The notes: generated by a model not told the origin, from the sequence alone. DNA of 64,000 nucleotides from Theocolax elegans (GCA_026168455.1 CM047425.1:85439580-85503579); one strand, 5' to 3'. Shown: positions 1 to 12,448, numbered from the stretch's first letter. A program made the numbers and translations.

Positions 1-1739
1 GGCTAAAAATTATACTTAATTAATTGCACTCTGTTCATTTACAAATAATATAATTTTTCAATCTGAGTGCTTATAATTGTATACAGAAAAAGATTTTATA
101 TATTTAATTCCTTTGAATAACTACTACAGACTTACTGTATAATTAAGAAAATATTTATTTTAAATTTATGTAGGAACGTGTTACTAACTTTTGTTTAAAT
201 TATTACATTATGTAGGTGTAACTAATTGAAAGAATTGTAACAAACACTAATAAGGATTAATAATGGGCAACGTTTATAAATTAATTAAGAGAACGTAGTA
301 TTTTATGGTGTAGAGGGTTATTAAATACAAATGTAACATTTCGTTATCATATTTTAAAATGCGCAACAACTGCGTGAAATCTAAGACGAAAGCACAACTG
401 CAAACAGAGCTTGAAGATACGCGCGCGTGAGCACGAATGTCGAAAGTTCCGTGTGTACATTCAGAAATTTTTGTTTTCCTTTTGATCTCTCGGATCGGGT
501 ATATCGTATACATATCGACACCAGGCATTTGTACGATGACCGAATTTTCGATAAACGACAATCAGTGTAATAATAGCCGGTACATTCGTTAATTCTTCTG
601 TTTTTATTTGTAACTGCAATGCGTTAGTCGCGACAAATGGCATGTACCGTTGGACGTCAAAATTTTCGAGAGTGTTTATTTTAGCGCCACTGTGTACACA
701 TACACGACGTACACCGATACGTCAAAAACTAGCTATCACCTATTTTGAGCGTTAGGTATACACACTTCGTAACCAATATTCAAATTTACGCTTCTACAAG
801 TGTCGAAACAATCAAATGTCGTTCTTTTTTTTAGGTAATAAATATCGTTGAACTGGTGATGCGATTGTTCACATTGATACACTAGACTCTTTTTTTCATG
901 AAAAATGCGACTACACTCTTTCATGTTTCATTTATATACAAAATGAGTAGGAAATGAGTAAACGAACGACGAGATACTTAATCTTTTACGTATACACAAG
1001 CTATTATACAGATTATAATGCAAACTTTTGCACGTTCAGATACGTGTGAACAATGCTCGCGTGAGAAACTTTCAAGAATTAAATAGCGTTTTTTCAAGAG
1101 GTACGTGTGTCATCGGTTTCTCTTTAGATGACTTTTAAAATTATTTGTAAACGAAAAATTATACGTAGCTAAGTTTTAAGAGAAGTCACAATGACATACA
1201 CATGGAATATACATTAATAAGTTTATTACCTATAGGTTATATACTAAATTTTGCTTTTGTGTAAACATTTTGGTTAATCGGGAATGAACCATATTGCAGT
1301 GCATCCAGGACAAATTCCTTCGTGCATGCCGATATAAAATATAGATGCTTAATTATTAAATTATTTATTGTGTACGCAATTTAATAACTAGTGTAACGTC
1401 AATCAGAATGATGTTTTAACAGTTAATTTAATACTTCAAATAACATCTGTCAATGTGAAAAATGCAATTAGCAGAATAATCTAAAAAGAACTATTACACT
1501 TTTCCGTCTAAACAGTTTGATAAACATTACCTAAGAAAGCTGTGTTTTAGGAAGCTGTTATAACGCACTGTCTAATTAATGTTAACACTGTACCTCCTTG
1601 GATCCTTGCACAATTTCCATAAAAATGATATTCGTGTAAACAATTTTGGAAGCTCTATCATAAGATTTAACTGGAATTTAAAGATCTACGGAGCGCATTG
1701 TTACAGAGTGAAAAATAGGAGATAAATAAGAAAAAGTGA
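1..1739. other. A/T-rich flank without a recognisable gene
   Basis: This stretch is mostly A/T-rich. A somewhat CpG-richer patch at about 400-760 carries an alternating GC tract near 420 and several short open frames on the minus strand that begin at different non-ATG codons. None has a family motif or a clear splice framework. It may be the upstream regulatory region of the candidate gene that starts near 2 kb. I see no RNA gene or repeat here. Confidence 0.5.
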
Positions 1740-2234
1740 CACAGTACCCGTTAGCCGTTCGAGTCTCCAAGTGGTAAAAGAAATCCCAAAGGATAAGCGA
1801 TATCTCAGTAAAGCGTCGTCCTCATGACGCCTCCAAATTCACTCGAGTGATGAACGTTCACTTGGCACAAGAAACACACGCGCGTCCTGTTGATTCGACG
1901 CGGGAGAGCGAAAGAGAAAGAACGAAAAAAAAAATATGATTGAAGAGAGACGCCGCGAAGATCCTCTACCGAGAGTCAGACGGCGACTGAATATGCCAGA
2001 GCTGCCCGAGTGCCGTGGATCTTTCTCTCTCTCGCGGGACTCGGGACTCGGCAGTCGACTCCCCCACCAATCGCGAGTATTTGTTAAGTTTCGTCTACAC
2101 TAGCGCGGATCGGATATATATACGAACCGTGTATAGGTACACGAGCACGGGTGTCGGGAGACGGATCTATATACATACATACCCACGCCAACAAATGTAT
2201 ATATTAGGTACGGATAGCTTCTCTGCTGTGGAAA
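1740..2234 (+). promoter_or_regulatory. CpG-rich promoter / 5' UTR candidate
   Basis: Composition changes sharply here from A/T-rich to CpG-rich. There are short purine runs near 1905-1935 and 1945-1957 and a CT-rich tract near 2025-2035. Insect initiator-like cores occur at 1976 (TCAGAC) and 2051 (GCAGTC), but no TATA box stands the right distance upstream, so the start site cannot be fixed. The island ends at an ATG at 2235 in a favourable context (A at -3, G at +4). A plausible reading is a CpG-type promoter followed by a 5' UTR on the plus strand. The open frame 2015-2263 begins with GTG and is probably a by-product of the base composition. Confidence 0.45.
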
Positions 2235-2273
2235 ATGGATTACACTTTCAAAGACGTGCTTGAGAATTTGAAG
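2235..2273 (+). CDS. candidate first coding exon of an unrecognised small basic protein
   Basis: The ATG at 2235 lies in a strong start context (GAAAATGG) at the downstream edge of a CpG island. The first 13 codons read MDYTFKDVLENLK. A possible 5' splice site, AAG|GTGGAA, follows at 2273/2274. It is weak at +4 to +6, but the sequence turns abruptly A/T-rich just there, as exon-intron boundaries often do. This exon ends in phase 0, which matches the incoming phase of the exon at 3511. If no splicing occurs, the frame runs to a stop at 2412-2414, giving a 59-residue peptide with a long hydrophobic segment. That could be a membrane micropeptide or simply the effect of T-rich intron sequence. 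No family recognised. Confidence 0.35.
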
Positions 2274-3510
2274 GTGGAATCTATATATATATTCATTGGC
2301 TTGCTGGTGACATTCAAACTCATAATTACTTTTCCTTTGATCTTTTCTTTTATTAATTTCTTAATACAAGTTATACGTTTAATTTATTTCACGAAATTTT
2401 ATTTTCAAAACTGAAATTAAACGATGTGGCATTGATTCTGATTACCAGTTTTAGTGAGAATTTTCTTTAATAACGACCGTATATGAAATTTTCTCTCTAG
2501 CACATTTCAAAGGTCTATCTAATTGTTCGTATGAAAATTAATTGAATATCTCTTTAATGGCACACTGATATTGCCAAATGCATATACTAGTATAATCAAT
2601 TGAACTACCTATTATATTAGAATATTTTCACCGGAACCTTTAAATTTGGTTGTTTATATTTTATTTCCCCCGAAAAGTTACTTTAGTTTACAAAACAAGT
2701 AATGAAATGAGGTTATTGTAATTTAAATTATACAGTAAATACATATTCTTACATTGTTTATTAAAGACCTTGTATTCATAAGTTTAAAATCGCACTGAAT
2801 CTTTCATTAGATTTCTCATTATTAGAAAAAATTTATCTCACGAAATCTGAATATTCATGAAGTTTTACACAACTTTCTTCGATATAACTTTCAAACTAAT
2901 AAAAGATTTTGATACCCTAATATACCGCAGGTAAAGCTCATTAATTCTATTATGGGTTACTTTTCAAATAATTTCAATAATGAATAGTTAATTTGTACTT
3001 ATAAAATCCAATATCTGTAGTACTAAATGCAGGTTTAAATATCATTTGCAGGCAGATATTTTCATTATATAATATCAAAATGATAATCCATCGTTACTCA
3101 GTAAAAAGTGAATTTGATTTTCAGTTATGTACAAGTGAAATTGATATAAAATTCTAAGTGATTAGTTTTTGATGTACCAATCTATAAGTTAAAATAATAA
3201 AATAATGCAACACTGTAATTCACGATTATTGACGATGATGTATACACACATGTATGACTTTAAACACAAAATATTTATACAATCACAGTTATATTTAATA
3301 ATATTATATGATATTGTCAAGTGATAATAAACGTACATTTTTTGCGTGCGTGTATATTTTTGTTAATGCTAATACACAATAATGCATACACATTGCGTCC
3401 TTTCGTGATAGAGAGCTATTAACATATTTGATTTTGTAATATGATTTAATTAATTAAAAATAATAGAGATTAATAACATTTTTAATTTTTTAATTTCATT
3501 ATGTATGCAG
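2274..3510 (+). other. candidate intron 1, A/T-rich
   Basis: This A/T-rich segment lies between the candidate exons at 2235-2273 and 3511-3627. It ends in a U-rich tract and the acceptor ATGTATGCAG at 3501-3510. I see no repeat or RNA gene in it. If the weak donor at 2274 is not used, the true first exon may end elsewhere in this interval. Confidence 0.3.
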
Positions 3511-3627
3511 GTGACGACCAAACGTAAAATACAACTTACACCTTTTTTCATAAAAAAAACAGTGGATGACATCACCAATGAAATAATGACCTCCTTTAAG
3601 AAGAAAAAACGACGTGTGTCAACAAAT
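3511..3627 (+). CDS. internal exon of an unrecognised basic protein (39 codons)
   Basis: This is the most convincing exon in the window. It follows a T-rich tract and a CAG acceptor (3508-3510) and ends at a near-consensus donor, AAT|GTAAGT (3628). It is exactly 117 bp and open in phase 0 to phase 0. The peptide begins VTTKRKIQL and ends KKKKRRVSTN, with an acidic stretch (VDDITNE) between. The basic run followed by RRVS resembles a nuclear-localisation or PKA-type (RRxS) site, but that is only a motif match. A length divisible by three means it could be skipped or included without changing frame. An in-frame ATG lies just upstream at 3505, inside the acceptor region, and is unlikely to be the start. 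I do not recognise the protein family. Confidence 0.5.
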
Positions 3628-3943
3628 GTAAGTTGTAGCGATTCCTTATGCCAATTTCACCGAGCTTTCTCTCGACAATCAATCACATTATACCAATGGT
3701 AGAAATTTTATGCATTTTTAGCCAACTATGTCACGTCTGACCAAAAATTTGTCTAAATTGAACCTCATAAATTTTTAGGTATCAGTATATATTAAATACA
3801 CCGGCGTATCTTGGATAATTTGAGCGATAGATAAGGTACGTGCAAAATTTAAAATTGAGTAAAATTCCGAGCATTTGGAAGTCGGTAGTTTCCTGAATCG
3901 TTTCAATATTGTTATATGCCATTAAAATTCAGTTCACGTCCAG

Positions 3944-4004
3944 GTCTCGAGTGTGAGAGAGGCATTAACGCCTTCGCCCGCACGGTCCGCTGAGTTGGCG
4001 GCGC
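3944..4004 (+). CDS. candidate 61-nt exon rich in Ser/Pro/Ala
   Basis: A CAG acceptor (3941-3943) precedes a CpG-rich 61-bp segment, and a strong donor, GCGC|GTAAGT, follows (4005). Entered in phase 0, as the preceding exon would supply, it reads VSSVREALTPSPARSAELAA plus one base, so it leaves in phase 1. The proposed intron between this and the 3511 exon is 316 bp, typical of insects. TPSP is a possible proline-directed phosphorylation site. Because 61 is not a multiple of three, including or skipping this exon would switch the reading frame downstream. The pyrimidine tract before the acceptor is weak, so it could instead be a CpG-rich regulatory patch. Confidence 0.35.
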
Positions 4005-7000
4005 GTAAGTTACGTTACTTTACATGAGAACAACCAATGCATATACATTTTCCTCTTCCTCGGTCTGTCATTCCTCTTTTATCTCTAAAGTACGGTGAGA
4101 AACGAGCGTCGACCTTTTTCTTTCCTATGTCTAAGTGCCCGTGTATGCGTGTGTCTGTTTTTTTTTGTCTCAAATTTAATCGTTATATTTCTCGCTCCCT
4201 ACTATTCCCGTACATTTACTTTTTCATTCGCTTTCTCCTGCACGTCAGCCTTGAATTCTCCCATTCTTCTCCGACGATTTAATTTCTTCCTTGATGACTT
4301 GATTAATTAATCTTTCTTATATTCACTTTACCTGCATTGCCCACAAAAGGCTTTTGCTTCATTCGTTATACTTCAACTATGGTTTGCTTTAGCTTCATAA
4401 CCGTGAATTTTATTTTGGAACAGCGAGAGGAACCCACTGTACAAAGAATGAACTTCTAATTAGGTGTATAGGTACTTTATCAGTTTTGCTAGTTCAGAAT
4501 TGTGAGTAAAATTTACTTAAATTTTTATCCTGTTATTTTAGAGCAAGTTTCAACTCTCCCTTAAACTAACTCGACGAAATTGTATGTAAAGTACATAAAA
4601 TGATGTTTTATTATACATCTCGCGATTACATTTCTCTAAAATATGTCGTACATCGCGTATATATTTCACGTATCGAGTTGCTCAATTAAAAAGTTTGTTA
4701 ATTCATCCAGTTTTATTAACTTACTCCCGCATCAGATGTATACATAATGAAAGATTCAGTCGCTCGCAGTCTCGGCAAAACAAAACATATAAAAAAAGAA
4801 TAAGAGCGATCAGCAAAAAACGGATGCTGGAAACGAGATAGACCAAGATCGAAGGGTTAACGACCGAAAACCAACCTCTGAAATATTTAATGAAAGTACG
4901 AGCAGCCAGCTCATAAACGCCGACGAGTTCGAGCACGATCTATAGGGAAAAAAAGATCGTCTCCCTCGACGAAGCGATGCTTTTCACTCGTATACAGTTA
5001 TATTACCAATTCATTTGACGTTCTCTCCCTCTCTTTTTCCAATAGGATCCGTCGAAGTGTATCTCCCGACTAGCCCGTTTAATTGGCATTCGCGTGGGCG
5101 ATGGTTTTCACTTGCTCCAAGAGTCCCTGGCAATTACCGCGAGGCCTCGCCTATGTAGACCTTCCTTCCCTTTTTCCGTAGGATTGTAAAACTCACCGCC
5201 GCGACTCATAACGGAATTACGGGCTGTGTACTCATCGTCGGCTGTTTGCGCGGCTTCTTTTTGCTTTCTTTCTTTTTTTAAGAATTACGCAGTTTTTATA
5301 CCAACTCAAGATCACGAGGCCTATATACGTTTATACTTTCAGTAATAACATTTTCTGTTTACAGTTTCCATTCAAATGTTTACTTTTCTTCCAGTAAACA
5401 TCGAAAATGTTACGGAGGTGTAAATTAAATCGATAAAAAGTTTAGGTGTTTGATTAACTTTTACTTTTTAAGGTGCAACGAATTTTCTTATTTCGTTCAG
5501 AAGTTTCGAATGAGTGCGAAAAATAGTTAAGTGTACGTTTTCTAGGTGCTTTCTAAGCAAAAAAGAAATTATATACTTTTAGAACAGTTTGCTCCAGCGA
5601 AGATGTTTAACTTTTTCAAGTTTCCAAGTATAAATTATATATTTATATACAACTAATATTAATCTTTTTCAATTATAAAACTGTCTGGTAGTTCCGTCAC
5701 ATTCAGTCTAAAAGTAATTTACTATCGCAACTCGTTTTCCTCGATAATTTATGTTATTTTTGTTAAAGACGTAAGTGGTCGAGGCGTTTTCATTATAAAT
5801 TTACCCCATTACGGTAAAATTGTATATGGCGATTTACTATAACGTATCAAGCGTTTGCAATATCTTGAATATTAGACTAATCATCTTGTGATAAAACATC
5901 AAATCGTTACGATCGATTTCAAACCTTTTTTTATAAAGTAAGAAGTCGCGATTTTTCCACTGGATATTTCAACGCGTCGATCGAATCGTAAAAAAAGCTT
6001 CAAACGAAATTTCATTCCGACAGAGGTATGACGCACGGATTCCAAACCCTAAAAGTAAAACAATCCACTTGAATCAGGAGAATCCTTTAAAACTTGCGCC
6101 TCTTTCATTCCATCACGCGCGTCTGGCACATACAAAATTAACGCATTCGAAATTACAAACGGGCGAACGAGACGAAAATAGCGCATCAACGAATTCGAAT
6201 CACGAGCGCGGCGCGTCTGCTCGAAGTGAATTTTTCAAGCTCTCTCGAGAGCGGAGGTGCTAACGATACGCGCTAGTAATTTTTGCGTGCGAGTTGGATC
6301 ATTGAAACCGCGAGTATGTATGTGTATGTGTACGTATGTGTGCATGTACGTGTGTACGTATGTATGTATAAGGTCAATTGCGGTGTCAAAGGAAGGAGGC
6401 CCGGAGGAAGGGTTATGGCTCATTGACGTTAATATTCCGTCAATTATGCAGTTAAAGCCCGCGAGTCCGTAAGACGATCAAAGCTTAATGGACCAATTGC
6501 CATAATTTGGCCTAACTATCTTCCCCTCGGTTAGAATTGGTCGCAAACGCGAGTCATTCGAGCTGATGAACGATCAAAAGAATGTCGTTGTTCGTTTGTT
6601 ACACTTTTCTTTCCTAAACCGCTTCGGCTTTTCCTCCGTTATTGCCTCGAATAACACATTTAATTTCAAAAAAGGAATGTACGTTATATGCTTTATCAAT
6701 GTTTCTTCCTTTCTTTATGTATATATTGCATTACAAAATATGCATAATTTACATTGTTAAATTATAGAATTAATTTTAATGTAAGTAATTTTTGTATATA
6801 TTATAGTAATTTTGATATATACTTCTTATTTTATAAAAATACCTAGAAATGTTTTTTAATGTACGATTGGTCTTAAGCTGAACTGTCTTCTTAAATAACC
6901 AATTTTGCAGCTCGTAATAAACAATTCAAATTAAAAGTTAAATGTAGTTGATTTTATCATTCGTCAGGATGCAACATTAACAAGTATGAAGGTTTAAATG

Positions 7001-7391
7001 CTTAATAAAGTGGTGGTTCGGGGCGATTAAACAATTCATCTTTATTAATTATAATTGAAAACTATTTTTATATACTGATGTAATAATTAAAAATATCTAG
7101 TATAAAAATAATACAAAAGTAATAAAAAATACCTTTTGTTTATTAAAAGTAAAAAATGTACTTTGATAGTCGTATCTACAATATTCTAACTAAAATATTT
7201 GTTAGTAATCTTCAACTAGTCTTAGTGTTCTTGATGTTTAATCACCTAATAAAACCATAATAAATATTATTCAAAATTAAATTATATACAAACATGAAGT
7301 AGATTTTAAATTACAAAAATAAAGTGATAAAAAAATATTATGTTAACGTAATAATAAATAACATTTATGTTAAAATTTTCATATTCTTAAG
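4005..7391 (+). other. intron-like region with two CpG-rich islands
   Basis: If the gene model holds, this is a 3.4-kb intron, possibly with missed exons. It contains a CT-rich stretch (about 4035-4290), a CpG-rich island at about 4950-5260 and another at about 5980-6560. The islands look like regulatory elements. An open frame at 6069-6263 begins with TTG and has no supporting motif. An acceptor-like tract near 4530-4541 (TTATTTTAG) followed by a GTAAAG donor at about 4583 is a possible extra exon but too short to judge. The open frame 4721-4936 on the minus strand looks spurious. Confidence 0.35.
6314..6370. repeat. degenerate GTAT/GT microsatellite
   Basis: About 57 bp made of GTAT, GTGT and GTAC units. 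It sits inside the CpG-rich island at about 5980-6560 and accounts for the short open frames that cross it on both strands. It is imperfect, so probably old. Confidence 0.8.
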
Positions 7392-7478
7392 GAAACTGTG
7401 CATTCTTCGAGCAGGATTAGGAAAGGAAAAATTATATTTGATGACGAACTTCATGAAAAAGTTGAGCATAATAAATGA
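7392..7478 (+). CDS. candidate terminal coding exon (28 codons plus stop)
   Basis: A T-rich tract ending CTTAAG (7386-7391) precedes an open frame entered in phase 0. It begins ETVHSSSRIRKGK, contains the acidic motif IIFDDE, and stops with TGA at 7476-7478. An AATAAA signal lies downstream at 7598-7603. Its mixed charged composition stands out clearly from the surrounding A/T-rich DNA. Spliced straight from the phase-0 exon ending at 3627 it would stay in frame, giving a protein of about 80 residues. If the 61-nt exon at 3944 is included, the last exon would be read in another frame (RNCAFFEQD then stop at TAG). That would be an alternative C-terminus, or a sign that another exon is missing. 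Family not recognised. Confidence 0.35.
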   Translation, partial: ETVHSSSRIRKGKIIFDDELHEKVEHNK

Positions 7479-8640
7479 AGATTACGAAGAATAGTCTATG
7501 GAGATATATTCTACTTTGCATTTAGAACGCCTAAAAAATGTTATATAATTTTTAAAAAATATTAAATTTTATTTCTTGTTGGTTAAAGTATTATAAAAAT
7601 AAAATTAATCTTTTTATTTTTTAAAAGTTACAGAAATGTTTTAACGTACATTTGAAGATATGTAAAATTTTAAATAAGAAATAAGTAGCTTATTAGAATA
7701 TATTAATTTTTTATATATGATTTTGGCACTTGATAAAAAAAGTATCATAAAGTATTAATAAATTTATATTTTTATATTAGTTTGCGCACTTATAATTTAT
7801 CACCCTTCCTTATGATACCTAATTGATAAAGATAGTTAAGAAAATATATAATATAAAAAATCTATACTAACTATGAATGCTTTTAATACAACGAAAAACA
7901 TTGTTCTCGTAAATTAATTATTTGTTAAATACAAAAATTCATAATAAAAGTTACACAAAAAATATTGTTACAAATTAGTAGTTTAAAAAATTAAACTATA
8001 TTTTAAAAGTGCCTAAAAACCATATATTAAAACCGCGGTGCAAAATCGTATTCTTAGTATCACATAATTTTCTTGTGTTAATTTAACCTTAACATACTGA
8101 CATTGAACGTCTGCCAAAAATCTATATTTAAACCGCTTTTCCATTATCTGCCTGGTGCGGTACTTATTCAAAAGTTATTTGCCAGACCTTTTCCCTATTT
8201 TTTTTACTATTGAAGAAATGAATTTGTATTTTTATTGTTTTCAATATAAATGTATGTAGAATATAACTCATTAATTATTAGTATAAGAAGAAGTAAATAG
8301 AAGTATTTAGCGATGAAGTGTTAATGAAACAGGAAACCAATGAAGGAAAGGAAAATTAAGTAGGACTTCTCAACTCGATATGTCTCGATAAACAGGCTCG
8401 AAATTCAATATTTTAATAAGATATAAACAAGTAGCTTAGAAAATTTTCATTTAAATAAATTATGTTACATTATTTTTTTCTATCTTTTAATGTATACAAA
8501 TAAAGTTATAATTTCAAAAGTAAAATTAACAGTTTAAACCATAATTTCTCCACATAATAGAATTATCTTAAAAAATTCGTAATTTACGAGAGAATAGAAT
8601 ACACTTGACACAGTAAATTCGTTGCACTGAAACAGATTTA
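7479..8640. other. A/T-rich 3' flank
   Basis: Very A/T-rich sequence with several AATAAA-like signals, the first at 7598-7603. It is a plausible 3' UTR and downstream intergenic region of the candidate gene. I see no other structure. Confidence 0.4.
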
Positions 8641-9124
8641 ATATACGAGAACGCCCCGTTGTTAAAATTTTCCGAAATTTACAACCTACCCAGTAGACTC
8701 CTCCCACGCATGAAATAAATTTCGACCGACGAAAAAAACATTGTTCACTTCATAAAACAAGTTCTAAATCCATCCGGAAAACACCAACAATTTTCCTTCC
8801 CCGTAACTATACGCACGAATTAACGAGAGAAAGTATATTGTTTACAATATACGAAAAATCGCTTTCCCTCGTTATCTCCGGCACTTGAATATTGTAACTA
8901 TTTTCTGGTTCTAGCTTGAAGACGATTTGGACAAACTTCCAGTTTTCCGTGATCCGTCATTCGTCGGCTTTTTTCGTGCACGCGTTATTTTCTGTATACG
9001 TACATTGAAGAATTCTATATAGTATCGAAGAAAAATATTTTTTTATGCTTGAGAGTTTCGCGGTTCTTGCCCTCTTGTTGAGCAAGCGCCTGGTTCATGG
9101 ATAAAAATAGAATAATGATACTGT

Positions 9125-9176
9125 TTAAAAAGACTACCTCGCTGATCTTCGGTGAAAGGGGTCTTTTTAATCAGCG
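9125..9176. other. overlapping inverted repeats with pseudoknot topology
   Basis: Two inverted repeats interleave. TTAAAAAGAC (9125-9134) pairs with GTCTTTTTAA (9161-9170). CGCTGAT (9140-9146) pairs with ATCAGCG (9170-9176), sharing one base. The order left-1, left-2, right-1, right-2 is that of an H-type pseudoknot, or of two mutually exclusive hairpins. The surrounding 8.7-9.2 kb is somewhat richer in G+C than its flanks. A transcript is not shown, and chance cannot be excluded in A/T-rich DNA. Confidence 0.3.
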
Positions 9177-9180
9177 CGGA

Positions 9181-12100
9181 TGTTGATTATTATGACTGAT
9201 TTTTATGGAACTAAAAATACAAGCATACTTACGCACGATTAAATGTAATATTTTATATATTTATTCTCTCTGTGTCCATCAAAATGAAAATCGTTAAAAT
9301 AATAATTCTGAAAAATGTATTTCATTGTTTCTAACTGCATATGTGGTTCAATAAGTATAATTCGTTTTTCCTGATAAGTACTGAATATTAAATACTTAAT
9401 TAAATTACAAACATTTAAAGCAACAATATTAATTATTTTTCAAATAACTGTATATAACATCGAACCCTTTTATAAAAATATGACACTATAAATTAAAAAT
9501 AAAACTGTATTTAAAATGTACAATTTATTAATAATCTTATTAAATACAAATACTCTTGCAATATCGATATACAAACTTTAAATACATAATTCTAACATAA
9601 TACATTGAAATACTTAAAATTATTTACATTATTCAACTCCATGAAATAAATTAAATATATAAAAGAAATTTTTATAATTTCAGAGAAACACTTTCCACAT
9701 AAAAGCGACTGCAAAAAGAATTGTTTCCGCTATTAAAAGATTTTGAGAGTAGGTATGCATTATGGAAAGTCCGTAGAAAACCTAGATAAACAAACAATTA
9801 TAATAATGGAATGAAATCGAAGATTTGCATCATCATTTTACGTAAGATATAGCAAAATGGTGAATTTGTATGCATCGTGGTCTTTATCTATTTAATTGGT
9901 TACGTAATTCATTTCGATAGAATCGACATGTTAATTAGCTGTAGTAAGATGTAACGAAATTTATATTCAGCTTCATCGGGGTGATTTATTTGATAAAAAT
10001 TGCATCACCAATGTCGATCTATTCTTAAAGCACAATAAGACTAACAATAATTTATCGATCCAACGATTCGAGATAACAATTACTTATATAGAAAATCGAA
10101 AGTGTCCTCGTTTAAAAAATTCGCCAACACATTTCTCTTTGTCGTGTTTAATATTTATCTGAAATCTCAAAAAGCGTGATAAATTTTACTGGCTATAAGG
10201 ACCTGTACAAAGGATTTTTTTTATTCACAGTTGTATACATCCTTCCACTCTAAACAGCGTCTCACGCGCTTTCACTCGCACAATCGAGTGCAGCTTCACA
10301 AATTCGGCATGAAAAGACATCGCGGTTTATAGGTATATATAGTAACCCATTCAGTGCATCAATACCGGCGATTGGCTTTGTACGCGAAGGGACGGTTCTT
10401 TGTAGCAACGCGCGACGTCGGCGTTTATTTCGGCAAGTGGTGGGTTCGACTTTACAGAGAGCCACTTTGAACATGCTCGATAAACTTTTCCACATAACCT
10501 TCCTTCTCTATAAGTAGCGTTCAATTTTCGTTTCTCGCGGTTGCGAATTTTCCTTTGTTTCCAAGTATATGTCGGCGTTAGAAAGTTGCTTGTTCTTAAC
10601 CTGTTAAATCTGAGCAACCGTTCAAAAAAACTTACGGTATAAATATTCAAATTCATATATTTTTTTACGACAAGGATGCGTCAGTTTATTAGTACGTTTT
10701 AATTTTATCGTTAGTTCAGCATGAATTTTATGATAATATTTCATAAAAATGAAAATATTGAGCGATTACAACGGATCACAGAGAATAATAAATTGAACAA
10801 CATTCTATAATAAATTTCATGTTGCACAATATAAATTAAACAAAGTTATACCCTGTTTCTAAATGAAATGATGCAAAGGTATTATAAATGATGAAAACTT
10901 TAATATAGTGATTATTTTATGAGTCATCGGAATTTTCTGTTACAAACAAAAATTTATAAATTTTATTTTAAGTACACTTTAGATTTATATATAACGTATA
11001 AACTGTCAATTACGTAGTGTTCTAGAAATAGACAATGTTTTTAACATTTTCATAATATAATAAAATAAATGTCAAGCTTTTTTGCGAAAAATACGATGCC
11101 TTGATCGGCAAAAGGACCCAAGACACTGATTGTTACTGATTAGTTTACCCTAATAGAGAGTATAAAAGTTAATTTATGTATACTTTGTTTGATGAATCGA
11201 ATTGTATTATTTAGTTGTAGAATTACATTTATTAAATCTTTATTTTTGAACTACAAATATATATATATATATTTTTAACTTTTTATAGCTGTTCCAAGCT
11301 GTACATATGTATAATCAAAGAGCCCAATGAATCCACATCATGTAATAACTTCGTTAAGAATGTGTACCATGCTCCATTTTTCCGCATAGTTTCACGATCC
11401 TTAGATTATTTCTTGTGAAGAAAAAGCCGTAAATTGTGCATTTTACGTCGATGATGCATACATCGAATTTTCAGGCACAGTATCCAAATATCGAACATGC
11501 TAAACTTTTGAACTCAATTGTAGTAAAACAACTACTTTAAGTTTTATTGTGGATATTCGTGTTTGCGAGCGCTGTTATTCCTTTGTTTTAAAGCTTTAAT
11601 CGAATTACAAAGTGATTCTTGAATGCCATACGTGCACTCTGGAATCTACGAGGGCAGTGTAGAAACGGGAATCGAGATCGTACCTTCAAGGTATACCTAT
11701 ACTTTGGGACCCGAGTAAATATTGGAACTTTGAGCTTTTAATAAAGCACATTACAGTCTATCGAAAAATGTTTCGATGGCCATTACTTTTGATACTTTAT
11801 AAGGCCTTCTAAATATATAAAGAATAAAATTGGATTCCTCTTAACCGACTAAATTTGTCAATTATCATTTTGCTCTTCAATATTTATGTACAAATTATTT
11901 ATATTTAAATACAACGATAAAAAACAACACGTAATTGGAATTTAATCGTAAATCAGTTTCCAATATTAATCAATATTTACGATGCCCTATTGATTCATGT
12001 TACATTCATTTATATACTATATTTTACGATACTACAAGTAAGTTTAATTTACTTTAATTTCCAACTGCCTGTACAATCTCATTAAATGAAAGTATGTTCA

Positions 12101-12230
12101 ATTTAAAATTAATAAATTTAAAAATAATTTAATTAAAAGAATCTCGTTTATTTTAATGGTTATATTTCAAAGTTCTTTTTTAGACAGAGTATCTCAATCT
12201 TTCATGTACCTTGTATCAGCTATTGGAAAA
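9181..12230. other. mostly A/T-rich DNA with a CpG-rich island at 10240-10560
   Basis: The island at about 10240-10560 is CpG-rich, contains TATATATA near 10335, and gives two overlapping open frames on the minus strand that are probably composition artefacts. A smaller G+C-richer patch lies at about 11600-11720. A short (AT)n run is at 11258-11272, and a small CGATG/CATCG hairpin lies near 11450. Nothing here resembles a known gene. Confidence 0.4.
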
Positions 12231-12339
12231 TGGCAAATTATAATTCCTATGAGATTTCGCAAAAGTATATAAACATATTTATTATAACAAATTTGAAAGT
12301 AACAGTTTGGTGCACGAGCAATGCAAACGACTTTTTAAA

Positions 12340-12448
12340 ATGTTTGACTTGCGAAAGCACGCCAAGAATTTATCTATGTTAATGTTAGAGGCAGTGTCGA
12401 AAAAGATGTTGTACACGCGAGCTAACAAAATTGCCGATTACACTGCAG
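12340..12448 (+). CDS. exon-like open segment with ATG and CAG|GTATAT donor
   Basis: From the ATG at 12340 the frame is open for 36 codons, beginning MFDLRKHAKNLS and ending near KIADYTA. It then meets a possible donor, CTGCAG|GTATAT, at 12448/12449; unspliced, the next in-frame stop is only two codons further on. The same frame is open upstream for about 30 codons without an ATG, so this could also be an internal exon with an unseen acceptor. The last ten exon bases (12439-12448) form one arm of a perfect inverted repeat with 12492-12501, which could fold over the exon end. Composition is coding-like compared with the flanks. No family recognised, and no partner exon identified. Confidence 0.25.

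Noticed and set aside
6069..6263. 64-codon plus-strand frame with HTKLTH/TGER-like text
   Set aside because: It begins with TTG and does not have the Cys-Cys-His-His spacing of a zinc finger.
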